Source: Prochlorococcus sp. AG-418-G18 (GTDB taxonomy: Bacteria > Cyanobacteriota > Cyanobacteriia > PCC-6307 > Cyanobiaceae). Taken from it: a DNA stretch of 64,000 nucleotides. The number at the start of each line of letters is the position of its first letter. Positions within the stretch are counted from its first letter, which is position 1. Both the position numbers and the translations under genes were made by a program. The notes beneath the pieces are model-generated. The model searched no databases. It had not been told where the DNA came from and worked only from the letters and a program-made list of their open reading frames with translations. Shown here piece by piece: positions 16,582 to 25,607 of the stretch. The stretch spans positions 1 through 64,000 of the forward strand of contig QCLX01000006.1 in assembly GCA_003214215.1 (NCBI GenBank). Direction: 5' to 3'.

Positions 16582-17016
16582 TTAAATTTGCATTCTTACA
16601 GATTTACTAATTAAGGGAATTTCAGGTTCAACTCCAAAAATACATTGAGAACTCGAATAAATAAAAATACATAGTGTAAATATAAAAATTATTGAGCCTA
16701 ATTCAACTATGGGAAATATTCTCAAGAGATATGAAATTATTATCAAAGCAATATCAATAAGTAATGCTTGGCATGCGTTATATCTAACGAAATAGGGAAC
16801 ATTTGGATTTCTTGCTAATCCAGCAAACAAAACTATAAATAATAAAAAACTACCAAAAGGCAAAGATTTTTCAATTATTGCTATCGGGAAAGTTAGAAAT
16901 AGTAGTATTTTTAAAAATGAATATTTATAGAACAAATAATATCCAAAAGGTATTGATGCCTTTAATGGCAAAGTATACAAAAATACTGATGAGAGTCTTT
17001 GGAATATCTGATTCAA
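16582..17016 (-). CDS. Tic20/Ycf60-like membrane protein
   Basis: A 144-residue protein with four predicted membrane helices and the family hallmark YFVRYNACQALLIDIAL near residues 75-91. The plastid relatives Tic20 and Ycf60 take part in protein import across the inner envelope; the cyanobacterial role is unknown. The start is TTG. A 9-bp perfect inverted repeat (16563-16571 and 16600-16608) spans its 3' end, where it meets the convergent exported-protein gene. Confidence 0.75.
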   Translation of the reverse strand: MNQIFQRLSSVFLYTLPLKASIPFGYYLFYKYSFLKILLFLTFPIAIIEKSLPFGSFLLFIVLFAGLARNPNVPYFVRYNACQALLIDIALIIISYLLRIFPIVELGSIIFIFTLCIFIYSSSQCIFGVEPEIPLISKSVRMQI

Positions 17017-17149
17017 TATATTATTGAAATTTCGTATTCATATTTTAACCAAATTTTTTGAACTTAATAAAAAAACCTAGTTTCGAAAAAATTAACTTTG
17101 GCAGATGGTTATTAAATATTAGATAATTGATTAAGGTTCATAATTCAAA

Positions 17150-17539
17150 ATGCGTATCCTACATACAATGTTGAGGGTTGGAGATTTAGATAAATCCATT
17201 GATTTCTACGTCAATAGATTAGGAATGAATTTATTGCGAAAAAAGGATTACCCTCATGGAAAATTCACTTTGGCATTTGTTGGTTATGGCTCAGAAAAAG
17301 AAAACACAGTGATTGAACTAACTTATAACTGGGACAAAAAGTCTGAAGACTATGAGCTTGGAGATAAATATGGTCATATAGCTATTGGGGTAAAAGATAT
17401 TAATCTAATTTGCCAAGGATTAGAAAATAATGGATGTAAAATAACAACCAAACCTAAAACAATGAAGAACAGTACTACTGTCTTGGCTTTTGTAGAGGAT
17501 CCTGATGGTTATAAAATCGAACTTATTGAAAGAGATTAA
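17150..17539 (+). CDS. gloA: Lactoylglutathione lyase (glyoxalase I)
   Basis: Converts the methylglyoxal-glutathione adduct to S-lactoylglutathione in the cytosol. The 129-residue length and all four metal ligands fit the small bacterial type: His in [14 protein letters not shown] (about residue 5), Glu in [10 protein letters not shown] (about 56), His in YGHIAIGV (about 76) and Glu in YKIELIE (about 124). The nickel/cobalt type is expected for this short form. It stands alone, followed by 274 bases that contain a tandem-repeat operator candidate. Confidence 0.92.
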   Translation: MRILHTMLRVGDLDKSIDFYVNRLGMNLLRKKDYPHGKFTLAFVGYGSEKENTVIELTYNWDKKSEDYELGDKYGHIAIGVKDINLICQGLENNGCKITTKPKTMKNSTTVLAFVEDPDGYKIELIERD

Positions 17540-17724
17540 AAGCCTAGAAGTCTTTAATTAAATAAACAAATAATTAAATTTTGAAAAAAGAGAATTATCT
17601 AATATATCTTTTTCAATAAAAAAATATCTATAAGACCATATTGGATAGATTCTGCAGTTTTAAATTGTTGTAAAAGATTATTTCGAAGATGAGGAATTAT
17701 TAAAAATTAAATTTAGATTTTATA

Positions 17725-17784
17725 AAATCTATATTAAATCTATATTAAATCTATTTTGAATACATAGACAATCTATATAGATTT
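17725..17784. promoter_or_regulatory. Tandem 11-bp repeats and palindrome, candidate operator
   Basis: AAATCTATATT occurs twice in direct tandem (17725-17735 and 17736-17746), followed by AAATCTATTTT (17747-17757, one mismatch). A perfect palindrome AATCTATATAGATT follows at about 17770-17783. The spacing is about one helical turn, so the three repeats face the same side of the DNA. The array sits 30-90 bases before a gene with a ribbon-helix-helix-like segment, the usual layout for autoregulation. The rest of the 274-base gap (17540-17724) shows only A+T-rich sequence. Confidence 0.55.
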
Positions 17785-17813
17785 ATATAATATAGAATTA
17801 TCGCATAAAGCTT

Positions 17814-18311
17814 ATGCCTAGTAATTGGTCAAAAATAAGAGATGAATGGCTTGATAGAACCGCTGTTGCTAAAGATGATGCTAAATGGGCATTAGAAGCT
17901 TTAATTAATTCTGAAGAAGAGTTATTTGAAATAGAACAAAAAATAAAGAATAAAGAGGACGCTATAAGCCAAGTAAAATTTTTGAAGAAAAAGGTTAAAG
18001 AAACTATTTCCTCTAAAGAAATTAGTCTCGATGATATTGCATTAAATACTTCAAATTCAAACAAGGTACAGATCTCAGTACCATCAAATCTTACTTATCT
18101 TTTGAAAGTTTGGGCAGCAGCAGAAGGAAGAGATCTATCAAGTGTTGCTTTTCAATGTTTAGAAACTGGTATAAGAGAAATGAAAAGCAAAGGTTCAATA
18201 CCTTCAGTAGCAGTAAATAGATATGACTCGGCCTGTCAAAAGAGGATTGCACTAGCAGAAGTAAACAATCTATTGGAGAAATACGAAATAGCTCAGAATG
18301 AAATCAAATAA
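17814..18311 (+). CDS. Protein with a ribbon-helix-helix-like segment, possible DNA-binding regulator
   Basis: A 165-residue protein. Residues 1-65 are charged and likely coiled-coil. Residues about 83-120 (QISVPSNLTYLLKVWAAAEG, then DLSSVAFQCLETGIREM) have the strand-helix-helix pattern of ribbon-helix-helix proteins, in which the short strand contacts DNA. A second helical tail follows. The tandem 11-bp repeats just upstream suit such a dimer-array binder. The next gene begins 3 bases after its stop. No family was recognised with certainty. Confidence 0.5.
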   Translation: MPSNWSKIRDEWLDRTAVAKDDAKWALEALINSEEELFEIEQKIKNKEDAISQVKFLKKKVKETISSKEISLDDIALNTSNSNKVQISVPSNLTYLLKVWAAAEGRDLSSVAFQCLETGIREMKSKGSIPSVAVNRYDSACQKRIALAEVNNLLEKYEIAQNEIK

Positions 18312-18313
18312 TT

Positions 18314-18706
18314 ATGAATAACAGAAAAATCATTAAAGGATATACAAAATTAATTTCATCAAGGTTTAATGAAGTTACTTCTATAGATAAATTCAAAGAT
18401 GGAGTAATTTATACTCTTTATTCTGATGAATTTAATTCACTTAAAGTTGGGTTTGCTGAAAATGATAAGGTTCTAGAAAAAAAATTATCAAGTGATGCAT
18501 TGATATTATTAGATATGAAAAAAGGCAACAAGAAAGATCTATATTTATTAATAACCACTCTAAAAGAACTTGGTATCAAATATTCAGACAATTTTCATTT
18601 CAAATACTCAAGTTCTGTAATGAGACATTTATCGACTTTAGGTTGGCCTGTTGGAAGATCACTTTATAAACAAAGAAAGATTAAAAAAGAACTTCTATGT
18701 GCATAA
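18314..18706 (+). CDS. Hypothetical protein, possibly GIY-YIG/T5orf172-like
   Basis: A 130-residue basic soluble protein. The segment GVIYTLYSDEFNSLKVGFAE (about residues 30-49) resembles the first strands of T5orf172/Mug113 domains (IYxL...KVG), and the rest (helical, then MRHLSTLGWPVG) could complete a small alpha-beta fold. The expected catalytic residues cannot be confirmed. It is linked to the ribbon-helix-helix-like gene by a 2-base gap, so the two are one transcript. Confidence 0.4.
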   Translation: MNNRKIIKGYTKLISSRFNEVTSIDKFKDGVIYTLYSDEFNSLKVGFAENDKVLEKKLSSDALILLDMKKGNKKDLYLLITTLKELGIKYSDNFHFKYSSSVMRHLSTLGWPVGRSLYKQRKIKKELLCA

Positions 18707-18708
18707 AT

Positions 18709-19182
18709 TTAAATGTAATCGCACTCTAAAGTTTCTCTGGTTTCTCTATTTGTGATTGGATTAGTTCCAGTGGCACTTTCACAAAATTTCCTAATAATAT
18801 CTTTTGGCAAAAAAACATTTGTGAAGTCTGCGCCTTGTATTTTTACATTTTCAAACTGGGTACTATAAGCAAAAGAATCCTCCAAGTTAGTATTTGATAA
18901 ATCTGTTCCATCTAAAACAGCTGAGTCTAAAGTTACTTCTCTTAAGTTGGAGTTACTTAAATTAGTATCTTTCAATTTTGCTCCATAAAGAGTCGCATTT
19001 TGGAGCTCACAACCTGATAAATTGGCATCTTGTAAATCAGTCAAATAGAAAGTTGCTCCTTTTAAATCAGATCCAGAAAAATCAGCCCCTACCAAGGATT
19101 GTTTACCATAATCCAACGCAGCGAAGCTTCTAAAAGGGAGGGTTAAAACAATTATTAAAAAAGTTAGAATTATTAATCTCAT
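18709..19182 (-). CDS. Exported pentapeptide-repeat protein
   Basis: A 157-residue protein with an N-terminal signal peptide (hydrophobic residues 3-20, FAALDYG after it). About eighteen pentapeptides of the A(D/N)Lxx type follow, for example LVGADFSGSDLKGATF and LSGCELQNATLYGAKL, forming a right-handed beta-helix. After it come a capping segment and two C-terminal cysteines (KFCESATG and ETLECDYI) that may pair. Likely periplasmic or lumenal, where several cyanobacterial pentapeptide proteins reside. Function is unknown. Confidence 0.8.
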   Translation of the reverse strand: MRLIILTFLIIVLTLPFRSFAALDYGKQSLVGADFSGSDLKGATFYLTDLQDANLSGCELQNATLYGAKLKDTNLSNSNLREVTLDSAVLDGTDLSNTNLEDSFAYSTQFENVKIQGADFTNVFLPKDIIRKFCESATGTNPITNRETRETLECDYI

Positions 19183-19289
19183 TTGTTTGAGTGATATTTC
19201 AATAAATTCTAACTTCTTAAGCTGAAATCTAAAAATTAATTATTTACTGAATGCTATATTTATTGAAATAGCAAATCACGAACTAGGTT

Positions 19290-20930
19290 TTGGATATAAG
19301 TCCCTATGATGCAATTGTTGTTGGTTCTGGAGCTACAGGTGGAATAGCAGCACTTACATTGGCAGAAAAAGGGATCAAAGTTTTAGTAATAGAAGCAGGG
19401 CCTCAATTTAAAAGGCATGAAGCTAGTAATCATGAGCCAAAAAATACATTTAAAAGATTATCAGGAGTTTTAACAAAAAAACATGCCAATCAATGCCAAC
19501 ATCCTGGTTATTGGAAAAATAATCCTGACTTATATTCAAATGAATTGAAACATCCTTATGACTTCCCCAAAAAAAAGCCATTTCTTTGGACCCAAGGTAA
19601 GCAATATGGGGGAAGATCATTAACGTGGGGAGGCATAACATTAAGACTTTCCTCAGAAGATTTTCATCCGGCTAAAAAAGACGGCTTCGGACCAAACTGG
19701 CCTATTTCATACGAAGAACTCGCCCCTCACTATGATTTTATTGAAAATTTTTGTGGAATTTATGGACGAAAAGATGATATCAATGAAGTCCCAAACGGTA
19801 AATATATTGGTGACATTCCTCTTACAGAAAACGAAAATATTTTTGGTAGCAAAGTTAAATCAAAATTAAACTATCCATTTATCCAATCAAGAGGATTTGA
19901 CCGAAATTCATCAGTAAAAGAGAAAAAATGGCCCAAGTCCTCTAGCGTAGGAAGCTCTTTAAAAAAAGCTTTAGATACTGGAAATGTACAAATAATCTCT
20001 AATTACCTAGTGGAGTCTTTTGAGATTAACAAGACAACAGAGCTTGCCTCAAAACTAACGATTGTGAACCTAGAAAATGGATACAAAGAAATATTGGATT
20101 GTGATTTAATTCTTCTTTGCGCATCAACAATTTCAACACTGAGAATATTACTGAATTCAGAATATAAAACAAATTCCTCAGGTTTTAAAGATAATTCTGG
20201 GAAATTAGGTAAATACCTTATGGACCATATATCTATCTGTAGATTTTTTTCAGTCCCAAAAACAAAAAACTCAGAAAAACCATTAGATAATCCTCCCGAT
20301 CTTTCTGGAGCGGGGAGCTTCTTTATTCCATTCGGTTCAAATTTACCAAAAATTGACGACATAAATTTCCATAGAGGTTATGGAATTTGGGGAGCAATTG
20401 ATCGATTAGGGATACCTAAATTTTTGCAAAAAGACACAAACACATCCATTGGCTTTCTTATTGCCCATGGCGAAGTCCTCCCTAGAGAGAAAAACTCAGT
20501 TTCTCTCTCAAAAAAAACAGATGAATGGGGTATCCCAATTCCCCACATTGAATTCGAATGGAGCGATAATGAGTTAAATATGGCCAAACATATGGAAAAC
20601 ACAATACGAAAATCAATAAAAGCTGCAAGTGGAGAAATTAAAAATATTGATGAACTCATAAACATCCCATTAGGGAGTTTATTTACAAAAAATTTGATCG
20701 CACTCTCAGATAATCCCCCTCCTCCAGGATATTACATACATGAAGTAGGAGGGGCACCAATGGGAACTAATGAAGAAAATAGCGTGGTTGATAAATTAAA
20801 TAGAATATGGAGATGCAAAAATGTACTTGTGCTCGATGGAGCTTGCTGGCCAACTTCATCTTGGCAAAGCCCCACACTTACAATGATGGCCTTGTGTAGG
20901 AGAGCGTGCCTAAATATTAAAAAGATTTAG
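19290..20930 (+). CDS. GMC-family FAD-dependent oxidoreductase
   Basis: A 546-residue flavoprotein of the glucose-methanol-choline family. The dinucleotide motif is YDAIVVGSGATGGIAALTLA (about 6-25), followed by the GGRSLTWGGITLR FAD loop (about 109-121). The C-terminal motif LDGACWPTSSWQSPTLTMMA contains the flavin-side loop. A His residue in YIHEVGGAPMGT (about 488) fits the catalytic position. The start is TTG. The substrate is unknown; candidates in the family include alcohols and sugars. Its stop overlaps the convergent DUF2811 gene by 14 bases. Confidence 0.8.
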   Translation: MDISPYDAIVVGSGATGGIAALTLAEKGIKVLVIEAGPQFKRHEASNHEPKNTFKRLSGVLTKKHANQCQHPGYWKNNPDLYSNELKHPYDFPKKKPFLWTQGKQYGGRSLTWGGITLRLSSEDFHPAKKDGFGPNWPISYEELAPHYDFIENFCGIYGRKDDINEVPNGKYIGDIPLTENENIFGSKVKSKLNYPFIQSRGFDRNSSVKEKKWPKSSSVGSSLKKALDTGNVQIISNYLVESFEINKTTELASKLTIVNLENGYKEILDCDLILLCASTISTLRILLNSEYKTNSSGFKDNSGKLGKYLMDHISICRFFSVPKTKNSEKPLDNPPDLSGAGSFFIPFGSNLPKIDDINFHRGYGIWGAIDRLGIPKFLQKDTNTSIGFLIAHGEVLPREKNSVSLSKKTDEWGIPIPHIEFEWSDNELNMAKHMENTIRKSIKAASGEIKNIDELINIPLGSLFTKNLIALSDNPPPPGYYIHEVGGAPMGTNEENSVVDKLNRIWRCKNVLVLDGACWPTSSWQSPTLTMMALCRRACLNIKKI

Positions 20931-21174
20931 AGGGAGTAAATAGTTGATTTAAATAAATTTCTGAAACAGAATTATCATTACATCCGTTTTGCATCAGAAA
21001 AGTAGCTAATGCTGAATTTATAAGCTTGTATTGATCCCAAGTAGGGTTACTTAATACGAAATCTTTCATAGTGTTGTAAAGAGTTTCTGAAAGCTCTGTT
21101 TCTAAAGAGACTTTATTTGAAGAGCACTCTACCAGTTTCTTATCAGTTAAATTTGATTGGCTGATTTGATCCAT
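20917..21174 (-). CDS. DUF2811 family protein
   Basis: A small acidic protein of 85 residues. The DUF2811 core is VSLETELSETLYNTMKDFVL, then NPTWDQYKLINSALATFLMQ and a terminal IYLNQLF helix. I chose the internal ATG at 21174 because the family core starts soon after it. An in-frame ATG at 21255 would add 27 residues rich in hydrophobic and basic residues without family support. The function of DUF2811 is unknown. Confidence 0.65.
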   Translation of the reverse strand: MDQISQSNLTDKKLVECSSNKVSLETELSETLYNTMKDFVLSNPTWDQYKLINSALATFLMQNGCNDNSVSEIYLNQLFTPSKSF

Positions 21175-21270
21175 AAAATTTATAATTTTCTGCCTCCCTA
21201 TAATGATATTTTTTTCTAAAAAAATCAAAAAAAAATCTGCATATGAACTTTTCAAATTATCAAATGAGAC

Positions 21271-21489
21271 TCAAGTTATAAGTTGGTTTTTAAAAAATTT
21301 GCTTTTAAAATAAGGAAATTGATTAGATCTTAATGAAAAGTCAACAATAATGTTGAAGTCCTGTTTTTTATAAAAACTGCTGGGATTTCTAATCCAATGT
21401 GGATTTGGACGTGGAAAAGAACCTGTAAATTGTGGAAAATCTAGCTCAAAATACTTTCTAGATTTTGTATTAGGAATACTTATATACAC
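21271..21489 (-). CDS. Hypothetical protein, 72 residues
   Basis: Begins at GTG and encodes an aromatic, proline-containing protein (SRKYFELDFPQFTGSFPRPN, then a basic tail). No membrane segment and no family recognised. It lies between the chelatase and DUF2811 genes on the same strand, and composition is compatible with a real small gene, but the support is only the open frame. Confidence 0.35.
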   Translation of the reverse strand: MYISIPNTKSRKYFELDFPQFTGSFPRPNPHWIRNPSSFYKKQDFNIIVDFSLRSNQFPYFKSKFFKNQLIT

Positions 21490-21528
21490 TGAGTCTATTA
21501 AGACTTAGTCGAGAAAGAGACAGATGAT

Positions 21529-22677
21529 TCAGTTATTTTCAACGGATTTTCTTAAGATTTGGTCTTCATTAGGCAAGCGAAGCGTGACAGGGCCCAAGGG
21601 GTGGTTTGAATTTGGATAAATACTATGGTGATGGTGATTATGTTCATCTTGATGTACCTCCAAATGTTCATGTTCTAAGTAATGACCTCCTCCTGTGTTT
21701 GATTTACCTTGGTTGTGAGTTGGGATTTGATTTTGTATTTCACAAGCACCATTACATTCAGGATCACATAAATCACAGCTGATACCCAAGCCCTCTACAT
21801 GGTCATGATGACTTTCTTGTACCATTCCAACTTCTTTTTCAAAGCCAAATAAATTTGATCTATATTTGCAAGTTGAACAATTCATAAAATTATTACCTTC
21901 GTCATTAAGAATCTCTTCAATCCTTTCTACAAAAGTGTCGACCACATAAGACTGTGATGCAAGATATTTTGCATGTATAAATGAAATATTTGGATTATTA
22001 ATCGCGACTAAATCACTTTGCCTTTTTATTCTTGTAACAAGAACACCTGAGAAAAGGAAATAAGGGAAAATAATTATATTTTTATAACCAAGTCTCACAA
22101 CATTTCTCAAGCCAGGTTCAACAAGAGGGAAAGTTACTCCAGAAAAAACTGTTTCCCCCCACCCTAAACCAATACCCTCTACGATCATTCTCGTAATTTT
22201 AGAAACATTGGAATTCGCATCTGGGTCAGAGGAGCCTCTACCAACAACAACTAATAATGATTCTTCAGGCTTAAGAGTTTTATTTTGTTTAAATATATCT
22301 TTTACTCTTTCACAAGCTGCACTAATCATTAAATTATTAATACCTAATTCTCTTCCATAGATTATTTCAATACCAGTTTTACTTGAATAATTCTTAAGCA
22401 AGCTCGGTATATCATTTTTCACATGGCCAGCAGCGAAAAGCATTGCGGGTATTGCAATTACTTTTTTTATAGAATTATCTTTTAACTTGTCTAGCGCATC
22501 AACAATTGAAGGTTTAGCAAATTCCAAGAAACCAAATTCAACTAAAAAATTTGGATATCTTTTTTGGATGAGATTGGTTAATTCTTGAAATTCATTAATG
22601 GCTAATTTATTTCTACTCCCGTGTCCACAGATAAGAATCGCAAATTGATTATTTAACTTCGAATCTAAATTATCCAA
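21529..22677 (-). CDS. CbiX/SirB-type chelatase with C-terminal Cys and His-rich region
   Basis: Predicted to insert cobalt or iron into sirohydrochlorin, feeding siroheme or the cobalamin needed by NrdJ. Two CbiX repeats are visible: FAILICGHGSRNK and, in the second half, LLVVVGRGSSDPDAN. The catalytic-type His appears in AMLFAAGHVKND. The last 100 residues add CSTCKY, SCDLCDPECNGAC and a tail with HYLEHEHLEVHQDEHNHHHH, suited to metal binding or storage, possibly with an iron-sulfur site. I place the start at TTG 22677. A longer frame to 22758 would overlap the divergent gene and adds an unlikely N terminus. Confidence 0.75.
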   Translation of the reverse strand: MDNLDSKLNNQFAILICGHGSRNKLAINEFQELTNLIQKRYPNFLVEFGFLEFAKPSIVDALDKLKDNSIKKVIAIPAMLFAAGHVKNDIPSLLKNYSSKTGIEIIYGRELGINNLMISAACERVKDIFKQNKTLKPEESLLVVVGRGSSDPDANSNVSKITRMIVEGIGLGWGETVFSGVTFPLVEPGLRNVVRLGYKNIIIFPYFLFSGVLVTRIKRQSDLVAINNPNISFIHAKYLASQSYVVDTFVERIEEILNDEGNNFMNCSTCKYRSNLFGFEKEVGMVQESHHDHVEGLGISCDLCDPECNGACEIQNQIPTHNQGKSNTGGGHYLEHEHLEVHQDEHNHHHHSIYPNSNHPLGPVTLRLPNEDQILRKSVENN

Positions 22678-22724
22678 TATTAAATTATTACTTATACCAT
22701 AATAGTAAAGAACAATATTATGTA

Positions 22725-24005
22725 GTGAAAAAAAATAATAATTTGCTTGAAATTCCAAATATTAACTCAAAGGACGCAAAGTTAAAGAAATTAATTTATA
22801 AAGTAGATGATTCCTTATTTAATAAGGAAAATTATTCTAAGGAAAAATTCGAGCACCTTTGCGTTTGTAGTGGAGGTACAACCTCTAGCTGTGCAAAAAA
22901 TGGTTTTACAACTCTTGATCTAAGAAAAAATCACAGCAAAATTCACCTTGATAGAAAAAGCAATTTAGTAACAATTGGAGGTGGTGTAATAATGGGGGAT
23001 CTAGTAAATCATTTACAAAAACATAATCGAAGTTTCCCAATTGGACTTTCTAAACTTCCTGGGGCAGGCTATATACTTACTGGTGGAGTAAGCCCGCTCA
23101 GTAGAGCCTATGGATTAGCCATTGATAATATTGAATCAATTAAAGGGTTCTTGGGTAATGGCAGATTTATCTCGTTAAAAAAAAATCAAATAAATCCAAA
23201 AGATCAATTGATTTGGGAAGCAATTAAAGGCGCAGCTCCCTTCTTCTCAATCATTACCGAAATAGAACTTAAAACTATCCAATCTAATCCAATTAAGGTT
23301 ATAGAAGGATTTGTAAATCTAAATGAACTTTCAGAAATAATAAAACTATCAGAGGAATTTCCAGAAAATATTAGTCTTCAATGGATTTATGCCCAAAAAA
23401 TTTACATATATATTTTTGCTGAACTCAAAAATAATTTAGAGGATAAAATAACAGAAGAATTCCTAATGATTCTAGACAAATTTCCTACTCTAGAAAAACA
23501 ATTTTATGAGAGCTTTAACAAAATAAATTTCTTCCCAAAGGAATTGAATTTGTATGAGTTGAATGCAAATAACCATTCTGAGGTAATTAGTCTTCTTGGA
23601 GAAGATTTAAAAAATGATATCCCAATTTTCATAAAATGTTTGGATGAAATAATGGATAATAAACCTAATAATTCCTGTTATGTTGCTTCTCAACAATTAG
23701 GTTGTAAAACTAAAAAGTTAAATCATGGCTCAAGCTTTTTTGTTCATAGAAAAAGTACTTGGAAACCATGGATATATGCATCATGGAAAAAAAATGATCT
23801 TCAAGAAAAAGAAGTTGCTTTGGAATGGATTTATAAATCGTGGAGCAAGCTAAAAATATTTTATCCAAATGTTCACTTAGCCCAATTGCATAATCATTTG
23901 GATTCTCATGAGGAAGAAATTACATTAGCTTTTGGGAATAGAATGAATGAATTAAAAAATTTAAAGAATATTTTTGACCCACAAGGTATTTTGCCTCCTT
24001 TATGA
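22725..24005 (+). CDS. FAD-binding oxidase (PCMH/VAO-type)
   Basis: A 426-residue flavoprotein with the FAD-binding fold seen in CVCSGGTTSSCAKNGFTTLD (about 47-66), VTIGGGVIMGDLVNHLQKH and LPGAGYILTGGVSPLSRAYG (about 111-130). The C terminus ends with the family-like FDPQGILPPL. It belongs to the VAO/PCMH group with glycolate- or aldonolactone-oxidase-like members; the substrate cannot be read. The start is GTG, divergent from the chelatase gene across about 47 bases. It is followed by the SulP transporter after 30 bases. Confidence 0.75.
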   Translation: MKKNNNLLEIPNINSKDAKLKKLIYKVDDSLFNKENYSKEKFEHLCVCSGGTTSSCAKNGFTTLDLRKNHSKIHLDRKSNLVTIGGGVIMGDLVNHLQKHNRSFPIGLSKLPGAGYILTGGVSPLSRAYGLAIDNIESIKGFLGNGRFISLKKNQINPKDQLIWEAIKGAAPFFSIITEIELKTIQSNPIKVIEGFVNLNELSEIIKLSEEFPENISLQWIYAQKIYIYIFAELKNNLEDKITEEFLMILDKFPTLEKQFYESFNKINFFPKELNLYELNANNHSEVISLLGEDLKNDIPIFIKCLDEIMDNKPNNSCYVASQQLGCKTKKLNHGSSFFVHRKSTWKPWIYASWKKNDLQEKEVALEWIYKSWSKLKIFYPNVHLAQLHNHLDSHEEEITLAFGNRMNELKNLKNIFDPQGILPPL

Positions 24006-24035
24006 GGTAACTTCATAATTATAAAGAAAATCAAA

Positions 24036-25601
24036 ATGTCAAATTTCTCAAGATATTTATCTAAAAATTGGTTAAATGATCCAAAGTCAAATATCCTCTC
24101 TGGCTTAGTTGTTGCATTTGCAATGATCCCAGAAGCAATTGCTTTTTCAGGTATAGCTGGTGTAGATCCTAAAGTTGGCCTTTTTGGTGCATTTTGCTTA
24201 TCTATAACAATTGCGATTGTTGGAGGAAGAAGGGGTATGATCACTTCTGCCACTGGTTCAACAGCTCTTTTGATGACTGGACTTGTTGCCTATGGAGAGT
24301 CACAAGCCCCTGGATTAGGAGTCCCATATCTTATTGCAGCAGGAATATTAACTGGAATTTTCCAAATTCTTTGGGGATATTTAAGACTTGCCTACCAAAT
24401 GCGGTTCGTGCCAACAGGAGTATTAAGTGGATTTGTAAATGCACTGGCACTTTTAATATTTCAAGCACAACTACCTCAATTAGGAATTGGTATTAAAAAA
24501 TCAAAAGAATTAGTTGAACAAACTTTAAGTCAATATCCAGTTAACTCCCAGATTCCAGTAGTTTGGATCCTTGTAATCCTAGGATTAGTAATTATCTATG
24601 GGCTTCCAAAAATCACAAAAGTAATCCCATCTCAACTTATCGCAATAGTAGTAATAACTCTTCTAAGCATATTCTTTAATCTAGATGTCCCAACGGTTAG
24701 CGATTTGGGTAAATTACCTGATGGATTACCAAGTATTTCTCTTCCTTTTGGATCAATAGAAAATGGGAAAGTACCTTTTAGTCTTGAAACATTAGGGATA
24801 ATTTTACCGACCTCACTTGCAATATCTCTCGTGGGTTTAATGGAAACCTTTTTAACTCAAGATATTTTAGACGATGTAACTGATACAAGTTCTAATAAAA
24901 ATAAAGAAGCAAGAGGACAGGGAATAGCAAATATTGTGGCATCTTTATTTGGTGGAATGGCTGGATGCGCCTTAGTTGGGCAATCCGTAATGAATACTGA
25001 GAATGGTGGTAAATCTAGATTATCAACCCTCTCCTCAGGTATATCACTCCTAATTATGATCATACTCTTGAAGTCTTGGATTGGAGCGATACCAATGGCT
25101 GCTTTAGTAGCAATCATGATAACAATTGCAATAAGTACGGCAGATATAAATGGATTAAAAAATATTAGAAAGATACCTAAAAGCGATACTGCAGTCATGC
25201 TTATGACTTTTGCAGTTACTATGCTTACAAAACCTCATAATCTTGCACTTGGAGTTATTGCAGGAGTGGCATTAGCTGCAATTCTTTTCAGCAGAAAAGT
25301 CGCAAAAGTTATAACTGTCGCAAGATTGAAAGAAAACAATTTGACTACATACAAAGTAAAAGGACAATTATTTTTTGTAAGTAAAATTTATTTTTTACAA
25401 GGATTTGAAATTCATGAACATCCAGAAAATATCATAATTGATATGTCTTTAGCTCATATTTGGGATCAAAGTGGCGTTGTTGCTCTTGAGCAAATTATTA
25501 GAAAATTCCAAAATGGGGGTTCTAAAGTTGAAATTGTAGGATTAAATAAAGAAAGTCTTAACTTATTTGAGAGACTAGGTGGTGTAGAAAGTGCTCATTA
25601 A
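24036..25601 (+). CDS. SulP-family anion transporter with STAS domain
   Basis: An integral membrane transporter of 521 residues. The SulP core shows NILSGLVVAFAMIPEAIAFS (about 19-38), GGRRGMITSATGSTALLMT and the conserved NIVASLFGGMAGCALVGQS block (about 296-314), with about 12 helices. A C-terminal STAS domain begins near residue 430 and includes IIDMSLAHIWDQSGVVALE. Cyanobacterial members import bicarbonate (BicA) or sulfate; bicarbonate is the more interesting option here, but the sequence alone does not decide. It ends 7 bases before the convergent metA stop. Confidence 0.85.
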   Translation: MSNFSRYLSKNWLNDPKSNILSGLVVAFAMIPEAIAFSGIAGVDPKVGLFGAFCLSITIAIVGGRRGMITSATGSTALLMTGLVAYGESQAPGLGVPYLIAAGILTGIFQILWGYLRLAYQMRFVPTGVLSGFVNALALLIFQAQLPQLGIGIKKSKELVEQTLSQYPVNSQIPVVWILVILGLVIIYGLPKITKVIPSQLIAIVVITLLSIFFNLDVPTVSDLGKLPDGLPSISLPFGSIENGKVPFSLETLGIILPTSLAISLVGLMETFLTQDILDDVTDTSSNKNKEARGQGIANIVASLFGGMAGCALVGQSVMNTENGGKSRLSTLSSGISLLIMIILLKSWIGAIPMAALVAIMITIAISTADINGLKNIRKIPKSDTAVMLMTFAVTMLTKPHNLALGVIAGVALAAILFSRKVAKVITVARLKENNLTTYKVKGQLFFVSKIYFLQGFEIHEHPENIIIDMSLAHIWDQSGVVALEQIIRKFQNGGSKVEIVGLNKESLNLFERLGGVESAH

Positions 25602-25607
25602 AAAGAG

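Noticed and set aside
16563-16608. 9-bp perfect inverted repeat AGTAAATCT/AGATTTACT as a bidirectional terminator
   Set aside because: The loop is about 28 bases and the stem is A+T-rich without adjacent T tracts on either strand, so termination is not convincing.
24194-24496. 100-residue plus-strand frame inside the SulP gene
   Set aside because: It lies wholly within a well-supported transporter gene in another frame and its Trp/Cys/Asn-rich product looks like a shadow translation.
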